From assembly GCA_934467435.1 (NCBI GenBank), contig CAKSLR010000045.1, positions 1 through 10,665 of the forward strand: a stretch of DNA of 10,665 nt, in the 5' to 3' direction. Source of the DNA: an uncultured Eubacteriales bacterium. GTDB taxonomy: Bacteria; Bacillota; Clostridia; Oscillospirales; CAG-272. The stretch's first letter is position 1, and each line of letters begins with the position of its first letter. The position numbers and the translations under genes were made by a program. Positions 6,623 to 10,665 of this stretch are shown here, piece by piece. The notes under the pieces are model-generated. The model saw only the letters and a program-made list of their open reading frames with translations. It was not told the origin of the DNA and searched no databases.

Positions 6623-7994
6623 TTCCGCATCTACGATTGCGGCAATATCGACCCCACCCGGCAAGGGTGGGGTCGCTCTTATCCGGGTGTCGGGGGAAGG
6701 GGCAGTTGCCATTGCCGCCCGTTGTTTTCGCCTGCGGAGCGGGAAGCCGCTTGCTTCCCTGCCCGCGCGCTACGCCGCCTACGGGGATGTCATCTATGAG
6801 GGGAACGCCATTGACGATGCCATGATTACCGTCTTCCGCGCCCCCCACTCCTACACAGGGGAGGATACCGTGGAGATCACCTGCCACGGCGGTTCCCTGC
6901 TCACGCATACCGTGCTTTGCGCCCTGCTGGAAGCCGGGGCGAAGCAGGCAGGGCCTGGGGAATTTACCCGCCGCGCCCTTCTCTCCGGCAAACTGACCCT
7001 GACCGAAGCCGAGGCAATCGGCAATCTGCTGGATGCCCAAAGCGAGGCACAGATCCACTTGGCATCATCCGCCGCGCGTGGCAGACTCGCGGCTACGTTA
7101 AATGCGCTGCACCGGGATGTGCTTACGTTGCTCAGCACCCTTTACGCCCGCTTGGATTACCCGGAAGAAGATCTTGCCGATCTCAGCACGGAAGAGATTC
7201 TTGTGCGGGAAGCGGACATCCTTGCCCGCATGGAGCGGCTGCTTGCCTCCTACCGCACGGGAAAAGCGATCAATGAGGGAATTGCCACGGTTCTTTGCGG
7301 TGCGCCGAATGTCGGAAAGAGTTCGCTCTACAACTGCCTTGCGGGAGACGATCTCGCCATTGTCACCGACCTTGCCGGTACCACCCGCGATGTTCTGCAA
7401 ACCACATTGCCCCTCGGCAATGTCCTGCTGCGGCTCTGCGACACAGCGGGGCTGCGGGAAACCGGCGACCCGGTGGAAAGCATCGGCGTATCGCGCAGCC
7501 GGGCACGCATGGAGAAGGCGGAACTGCTTCTTGCCGTATTTGACGCCTCCCGCCCGCCCTCAGAAGAGGATCATGCGCTGCTTGCGGATTTGCGGCGGGC
7601 GGAGGGGTGTGTCGTCATTCTGCAAAACAAAAGCGACTTGCCCACGCAGTTGTCACCCGAAACGTTTGCCGACTTTCCCTATGTACTTTCGGTTTCCGCA
7701 GCAAGCGGCGCCGGTCTTGACGCACTGCGTGCGTTGATCGAGCGGCTGTTTACCGACGGGGAAACGGTGCCCGCACGGGACGCCGTGCTTGCCTCGGCAA
7801 GGCAGTATGCTGCCCTGTATGAAGCCAAAGAAGCGCTTGCCCGTTCCCTTACGGCATTCCGTGCCGGTCTGCCGACCGACCTGGCGGCAAGCGACCTGGA
7901 ACGGTCTCTTGCCGCACTGGCCGCACTGGACGGCAGTTCGGCAAATGAAGAAATCATTGCCGATATTTTCTCCCGCTTTTGCGTGGGGAAATAA
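6609..7994 (+). CDS. mnmE: MnmE (TrmE), tRNA wobble-uridine modification GTPase
   Basis: A potassium-dependent GTPase of 461 residues, the usual length. With MnmG it adds a carboxymethylaminomethyl (or related) group to U34 of certain tRNAs. The N-terminal folate-binding domain (about 1-125) shows STIAAISTPPGKGGVALIRVSG and GPGEFTRRALLSGKLTLTEAEA. A helical domain follows, then the inserted G domain: P-loop GAPNVGKS (231-238, with the K-loop-type Asn234), GTTRD (257-261), DTAG (278-281) and NKSD (340-343). The C-terminus is the conserved FCVGK with the invariant Cys458. ATG 6609 is preferred because GGAAG lies nine bases upstream; ATG 6615 is possible. mnmG does not follow as it does in many genomes. 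Confidence 0.97.
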   Translation: MPMFDSASTIAAISTPPGKGGVALIRVSGEGAVAIAARCFRLRSGKPLASLPARYAAYGDVIYEGNAIDDAMITVFRAPHSYTGEDTVEITCHGGSLLTHTVLCALLEAGAKQAGPGEFTRRALLSGKLTLTEAEAIGNLLDAQSEAQIHLASSAARGRLAATLNALHRDVLTLLSTLYARLDYPEEDLADLSTEEILVREADILARMERLLASYRTGKAINEGIATVLCGAPNVGKSSLYNCLAGDDLAIVTDLAGTTRDVLQTTLPLGNVLLRLCDTAGLRETGDPVESIGVSRSRARMEKAELLLAVFDASRPPSEEDHALLADLRRAEGCVVILQNKSDLPTQLSPETFADFPYVLSVSAASGAGLDALRALIERLFTDGETVPARDAVLASARQYAALYEAKEALARSLTAFRAGLPTDLAASDLERSLAALAALDGSSANEEIIADIFSRFCVGK

Positions 7995-7999
7995 CAGCG

Positions 8000-8053
8000 G
8001 GTGCCACGGCAGCACGCAGCCACCGTGCACCTCTCGCTCATTCTCTCCTTTTT
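8000..8053. terminator. Possible weak hairpin terminator between mnmE and the convergent gene
   Basis: GGTG-c-CACGG (8000-8009) can pair with CCGTG-CACC (8023-8031), giving nine pairs with one bulge and a 13-base loop. On the + strand the nearest T-run (TTTTT, 8049-8053) is some 17 bases later in a pyrimidine-rich stretch. On the - strand no good T-run follows. It lies where both convergent transcripts should end, but it is not a classic terminator. Confidence 0.3.
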
Positions 8054-8084
8054 CTTTGCGTATGCGCTTCCCTGCCGTTCGCTG

Positions 8085-8501
8085 CTACTCCTGCCGATGT
8101 TCATCGCCCGGTTCGTGGTCGTACTCCGGCTTGCGGCGGGGAATCAGATAAAAGACCGATACGACGACCGCAACCCCCACCATTGTCACCACGAACAAGG
8201 ACAAGGTAGTTGACATTTCACCGTTTTGCGCCCCCTCCTCTTCTGCACTTGGCGGGTTCGGCTCGTTTTTTGCCGAATTGTCACCATTTTCTCTGCTATT
8301 CGGTAACAATCCGCCTCCTCGTGCACGGTCGGAACGCCCCCCATCAACACCCGCGCGCGGATCTGTGGAAGGCGTCGGTGGCAATTTTTCATCCAACCCG
8401 ATCTGCCATGCGAATTCCGCTGCGGACGCAGTACCGCTACCGAAGGAAAGAGCAAGACAAAGGAGCAGCGCTGCCGCCCATTGTATGGTTTTGTGTTTCA
8501 T
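8085..8501 (-). CDS. Unrecognised small secreted or single-pass membrane protein
   Basis: I do not recognise this 138-residue protein. It looks real: ATG at 8501-8499 is preceded by a good ribosome site (GAGGTGAT, 8512-8505 on the - strand), and the product has sensible architecture. Residues 1-27 form a signal peptide with a hydrophobic core (AAALLLCLALSFGSG) and an AxA-type cleavage site (ASA, 25-27). Residues 28-96 are a low-complexity stretch rich in Pro, Gly, Asp, Asn and Glu, probably disordered. Residues 98-120 form a transmembrane helix (TTLSLFVVTMVGVAVVVSVF). A charged tail starting RRKPEYDHEPGDEH follows, probably cytoplasmic by the positive-inside rule. No enzyme motif, LPxTG site or lipobox is present. 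It converges with mnmE and diverges from the RNHCP gene. Its function is unknown. Confidence 0.75.
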   Translation of the reverse strand: MKHKTIQWAAALLLCLALSFGSGTASAAEFAWQIGLDEKLPPTPSTDPRAGVDGGRSDRARGGGLLPNSRENGDNSAKNEPNPPSAEEEGAQNGEMSTTLSLFVVTMVGVAVVVSVFYLIPRRKPEYDHEPGDEHRQE

Positions 8502-8566
8502 ATCATCACCTCACCCCCAGTATGCCCCGTTCTTTTTATCACCATCCGAGGGAGGATTCACCCCAC

Positions 8567-8896
8567 ATGGAAACCAAGCGCTTTCAAAAAAATGACGATT
8601 CTTTCATTTGCCAAAATTGCGGACTGAAGGTATTGCCACTCGGGTATAGTTCCCGCAATCATTGCCCGCGGTGCCTCTGTTCCCTACATGTGGACATTCT
8701 GCCCGGTGACCGGCAAAACACCTGCGGTGGTATCTTGCGCCCGATTCGGGTAGAACCGGATCCGCGAAAGGGGTACATCATCATTCACCGCTGCGAAAAG
8801 TGCGGGGAAATCCGCCGTAACCGCGCAGCAAGCGAAGCACCTGTACAACCTGACGATATTGATCTGCTCATTCGCCTGACGGCGGCGGAACCCTGA
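8567..8896 (+). CDS. RNHCP-domain protein, cysteine-rich, probably zinc-binding
   Basis: A 109-residue protein carrying the RNHCP domain, named for the motif RNHCP seen here at residues 30-34 (SSRNHCPRCLCSLHVD), followed by the equally typical PGDRQNTCGGILRPI (46-60). Cysteines are arranged in pairs: C15/C18 (FICQNCG), C33/C36 with C38, C53, and C76/C79 (HRCEKCGEIRRNR). This suggests one or two zinc ribbons. The family is widespread in Firmicutes and its function is not established; nucleic-acid binding is plausible inference. The frame is open far upstream, but ATG 8567 is chosen because GAGGGAGGA (8548-8556) lies ten bases before it and the domain starts just after. The gene ends at a shared terminator. 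Confidence 0.88.
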   Translation: METKRFQKNDDSFICQNCGLKVLPLGYSSRNHCPRCLCSLHVDILPGDRQNTCGGILRPIRVEPDPRKGYIIIHRCEKCGEIRRNRAASEAPVQPDDIDLLIRLTAAEP

Positions 8897-8903
8897 AAAA
8901 CCA

Positions 8904-8949
8904 AAAAAACCGTGCCTGCCCCCATCCAGGGGAGCGGGCACGGTTTTTT
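8904..8949. terminator. Bidirectional terminator between the RNHCP gene and ribU
   Basis: An inverted repeat AAAAAACCGTGCC...GGGCACGGTTTTTT with an inner CCCC/GGGG pairing forms a long GC-rich stem. It is bounded by an A-run on the left and a T-run on the right, so it works as an intrinsic terminator on both strands. It starts eight bases after the RNHCP stop (+) and lies right next to the ribU stop (-), serving the two convergent genes. Confidence 0.93.
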
Positions 8950-8950
8950 C

Positions 8951-9553
8951 TTATCGGTGCAACAAAGGAGAAACGTGTTTATACAAAAGCAAGGTAACGA
9001 AGGAGCAAAGGGCTCCCTTAATCAGATTGAAAGGGGCGACCGCCAGCACCACCAAAGTAGCAAGGTTACCGATGGCGGGGTTGACTGCGCTGCCCATTGC
9101 TACAATATTTTCAATCGGCAGTCCATATAATTCCGAGAACGCCGGTATCAGAACAAAATAATTGAACACCGCACCAACCACGGCGAGAGAAACTGTGCCG
9201 ACCGCAAGCCCGAAAACCGCGCGGCGCTGTGTTTTGTGGAACCGATAGAGAAGGGTCGCCGGCAAAATGAAGGCGCACCCGGTCACAAAATTGGCGAACT
9301 CCCCGACAAAAGCCGTGCTGGTGCCGGGCAGAAAACAGTGCAGCAGATTTTTAAACAAGGTAATGAGAACACCGGCGATCGGCCCCATCGCAAAACCGCC
9401 GAGCAACGCAGGAATATCGCTGAAGTCCAGTTTATAGAACCCGGGCGCCAAGAATGACAGCGGGAATTCAAACAGCATCAGAATATCCGCCATCGCGGCA
9501 AGAATGGCAATTTTGGCAATGGTACGCAAGTGTTGGTTTCGTTCTTTTTTCAT
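8951..9553 (-). CDS. ribU: RibU, riboflavin-specific S component of an ECF transporter
   Basis: A membrane protein of 200 residues with about six helices, the substrate-binding S component that takes up riboflavin (or FMN) with the shared ECF ATPases and T protein, which are encoded elsewhere. RibU marks are the first helix TIAKIAILAAMADILMLF, then GFYKLDFSDIPALLGGFAMGPIAG (38-61), LFKNLLHCF, the FNYFVLIPAF stretch (130-139) and APFNLIKGALCS (173-184). The start is ATG at 9553-9551, set by GGAGGG at 9563-9558. The frame stays open to 9730, but that region is the riboswitch, so the longer form is not the protein. An FMN riboswitch directly upstream confirms the substrate class. The gene ends at a bidirectional terminator. 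Confidence 0.94.
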   Translation of the reverse strand: MKKERNQHLRTIAKIAILAAMADILMLFEFPLSFLAPGFYKLDFSDIPALLGGFAMGPIAGVLITLFKNLLHCFLPGTSTAFVGEFANFVTGCAFILPATLLYRFHKTQRRAVFGLAVGTVSLAVVGAVFNYFVLIPAFSELYGLPIENIVAMGSAVNPAIGNLATLVVLAVAPFNLIKGALCSFVTLLLYKHVSPLLHR

Positions 9554-9557
9554 AATA

Positions 9558-9563
9558 CCCTCC
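9558..9563 (-). promoter_or_regulatory. Ribosome-binding site that sets the ribU start
   Basis: GGAGGG on the - strand lies four bases before ATG 9553. It fixes the start downstream of the riboswitch and its terminator, although the reading frame remains open much further upstream. Confidence 0.85.
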
Positions 9564-9574
9564 GCAAAGGGGTG

Positions 9575-9615
9575 AAAAAAAGCAAAAAGCCGCGGCAAAA
9601 CCGGGGCTTTTTTGC
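9575..9615 (-). terminator. Riboswitch-controlled terminator (expression platform) of ribU
   Basis: On the - strand GCAAAAAAGCC (9615-9605) pairs with GGCTTTTTGC (9591-9582), with an inner CGG/CCG pairing, and seven Ts follow (9581-9575). The hairpin begins two bases after the riboswitch P1 stem and ends before the ribU ribosome site. This is the layout expected for an FMN riboswitch that stops transcription when FMN is bound. One alternative partner for the 5' arm is GGGGTTT near 9735-9729, which could pair with AAA-g-CCCC; this is only suggestive. Confidence 0.88.
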
Positions 9616-9617
9616 AT

Positions 9618-9742
9618 GATCTCTTTTCATCCGGACTTTCGGCACATTGTGCCACCGTCGGTACAGGAGTTTCACCTGTTCGGCGCTTGCGCGTTCGTGG
9701 ACTGTCACCACCGGTATGGAATTTCACCAAACCCCAAAGATC
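9618..9742 (-). ncRNA. FMN riboswitch (RFN element) in the ribU leader
   Basis: Read on the - strand, the conserved RFN blocks appear in order: GGTGAAATTCC (9728-9718), an ACCGGTGGTGACAGTCCACGA block, AGGTGAAACTCCTGTACCGACGGT, and finally AAAGTCCGGATGAAAAGAGA. The ends close as stem P1, GATCTTT (9742-9736) with AGAGATC (9624-9618), seven pairs including one G-U. Such elements bind FMN and turn off riboflavin synthesis or uptake genes. Here the controlled gene is ribU, with a terminator as expression platform. Confidence 0.96.
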
Positions 9743-9757
9743 TTTTTTTGAATTTTA

Positions 9758-9796
9758 GAAAACCGAAGAATGTCGGGCGCAAAGCGCCCGACATTC
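9758..9796 (-). terminator. Terminator of tuf
   Basis: A 13-bp perfect stem (GAATGTCGGGCGC with GCGCCCGACATTC, 9768-9796) with a three-base loop lies 15 bases after the tuf stop. On the - strand it is followed by TTCGGTTTTC, a modest T-run, so some readthrough into the riboswitch is possible. On the + strand no T-run follows. Confidence 0.8.
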
Positions 9797-9811
9797 CGAA
9801 ACAGAACCGTA

Positions 9812-10665
9812 TTACTCGATGATCTCGACAACGACGCCGGAACCGACAGTTCTGCCACCCTCACGGATAGCGAAACGGAGGTTCTTTTCGCAGGCGATCG
9901 GCGTGATGAGCTTTACAGTCATCTTAACGTTATCGCCGGGGCGGCACATCTCAACGCCTTCGGGCAGGTTGATGACGCCGGTCACGTCGGTGGTTCTGAA
10001 GTAGAACTGCGGACGATAGCCGGAGAAGAACGGCTTCTGACGACCGCCTTCCTTCTCAGTCAGAACGTACACCTGACCAACAAAGGTGGTGTGCGGATGA
10101 ACGGAACCGGGAGCGCACAGAACCTGTCCGCGTTCGATCTCGTTCTTCTGGATACCACGGAGCAGCGCGCCGATGTTATCGCCGGCTTCTGCGGAATCCA
10201 TCAGTTTGTGGAACATTTCGATGCCGGTAACAACGGTAGATCTGGTATCATGGATACCGACGATCTCAACCGTGTCATTCATCTTCAGAACGCCACGCTC
10301 GACACGGCCGGTAGCAACCGTACCACGACCGGAAATCGAGAACACGTCCTCAACCGGCATCAGGAAAGGCAGATCATCATTTCTTGCAGGAGTGGGGATG
10401 TAGTCATCGACTGCTTCCATCAACTCCTTGATGCACTGATACTCGGGAGCGTTCGGATCCTTGGAAGGAGACTCGAGCGCAACACGGGCAGAGCCGCGGA
10501 TGATCGGAATCTCATCACCCGGGAAGTCGTACTCGCTGAGCAGGTCGCGAACTTCCATCTCAACGAGGTCGAGCAGTTCGGCATCGTCAACGATGTCGCA
10601 CTTGTTCAGGAACACAACGATAGCCGGAACGCCTACCTGACGGGCGAGCAGAACGTGCTCACGGG
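9812..10665 (-). CDS. tuf: Elongation factor Tu, C-terminal part (5' end outside the window)
   Basis: The last 283 codons of EF-Tu, which carries aminoacyl-tRNA to the ribosome as a GTP complex. The reading frame is open to the window edge and starts within TREHVLLARQVGVPAIVVFLNKCD, so the G1-G3 motifs lie outside. Visible parts are the G4 motif NKCD, the G5 region RGSARVALE, then domain 2 with VFSISGRGTVATGRVERG and GIEMFHK, and domain 3 with GYRPQFYFRTTDVTG and the terminal GSGVVVEIIE. The stop TAA is at 9814-9812. A fragment this similar to the family leaves little doubt. Whether it lies downstream of fusA or rps genes, as often seen, cannot be told. A terminator follows, then the ribU riboswitch. 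Confidence 0.97.
   Translation of the reverse strand, partial: REHVLLARQVGVPAIVVFLNKCDIVDDAELLDLVEMEVRDLLSEYDFPGDEIPIIRGSARVALESPSKDPNAPEYQCIKELMEAVDDYIPTPARNDDLPFLMPVEDVFSISGRGTVATGRVERGVLKMNDTVEIVGIHDTRSTVVTGIEMFHKLMDSAEAGDNIGALLRGIQKNEIERGQVLCAPGSVHPHTTFVGQVYVLTEKEGGRQKPFFSGYRPQFYFRTTDVTGVINLPEGVEMCRPGDNVKMTVKLITPIACEKNLRFAIREGGRTVGSGVVVEIIE

Noticed and set aside
5783..6712. Open frame of 309 codons on the - strand opposite jag and the mnmE start
   Set aside because: Jag and MnmE on the + strand have full domain motifs. The antisense product is Arg/Gly/His-rich with no family resemblance.
8210..8566. Upstream extension of the RNHCP reading frame (119 extra codons)
   Set aside because: This stretch is antisense to the small membrane-protein gene. 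A strong ribosome site sits right before ATG 8567, and the extension shows no protein-like pattern.
8502..8566. Divergent promoters between the small membrane-protein gene and the RNHCP gene
   Set aside because: I looked for -35/-10 pairs on both strands. Candidates such as CATACT or TTGTAT...TATCAT have poor -35 matches or wrong spacing, so none is reported.
9554..9730. Upstream extension of ribU
   Set aside because: The region is the FMN riboswitch and its terminator. A good ribosome site precedes the internal ATG at 9553, where the RibU family normally starts.

Overview
The window is a housekeeping stretch of a bacterial chromosome from a moderately GC-rich, Gram-positive-type lineage. 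I would place it in the Clostridia, probably Oscillospirales/Ruminococcaceae. The evidence is the gene set: a lipoprotein-type PotD, a YidC that lacks the large N-terminal periplasmic domain, a Jag protein, an FMN-riboswitch-controlled RibU, and strong AGGAGG-type ribosome sites. This placement is inferred from protein style and gene order, not from a database search.

Region 1 (1-3591, + strand) is a spermidine/putrescine ABC importer operon. It holds the 3' end of potA (ATPase, cut by the window edge), then potB and potC (permeases) and potD (substrate-binding lipoprotein). potB/potC and potC/potD are joined by ATGA overlaps. The operon ends at a terminator whose DNA is a perfect 36-bp palindrome. 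PotD carries both an N-terminal lipobox and a C-terminal transmembrane helix.

Region 2 (3602-7994, + strand) is the conserved rpmH-rnpA-yidD-yidC-jag-mnmE cluster: ribosomal protein L34, the RNase P protein, a membrane-insertion helper, the membrane insertase, a KH/R3H RNA-binding protein and the tRNA-modifying GTPase. It starts with a textbook promoter (TTGACA, 17 bp, TATAAT with an extended -10). A structured terminator/attenuator lies between rpmH and rnpA. The usual flanks of this cluster (dnaA and oriC upstream, mnmG and rsmG downstream) are not here.

Region 3 (7995-8950) holds two small genes that diverge from a 65-bp gap. One, on the - strand, is an unrecognised secreted or single-pass membrane protein of 138 residues. 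The other, on the + strand, is a 109-residue cysteine-rich RNHCP-domain protein. A bidirectional terminator at 8904-8949 separates the latter from the convergent ribU.

Region 4 (8951-10665, - strand) holds tuf (EF-Tu, 5' end beyond the window), its terminator, an FMN riboswitch with a terminator as expression platform, and ribU, the riboflavin-binding S component of an ECF transporter.

No tRNA, rRNA, CRISPR array, insertion sequence, phage gene or origin of replication was seen. Most of the window is well-known biology. The points most worth a second look are the doubly anchored PotD, the structured rpmH-rnpA spacer, the unrecognised membrane protein after mnmE, and the tight packing of the tuf terminator against the FMN riboswitch.
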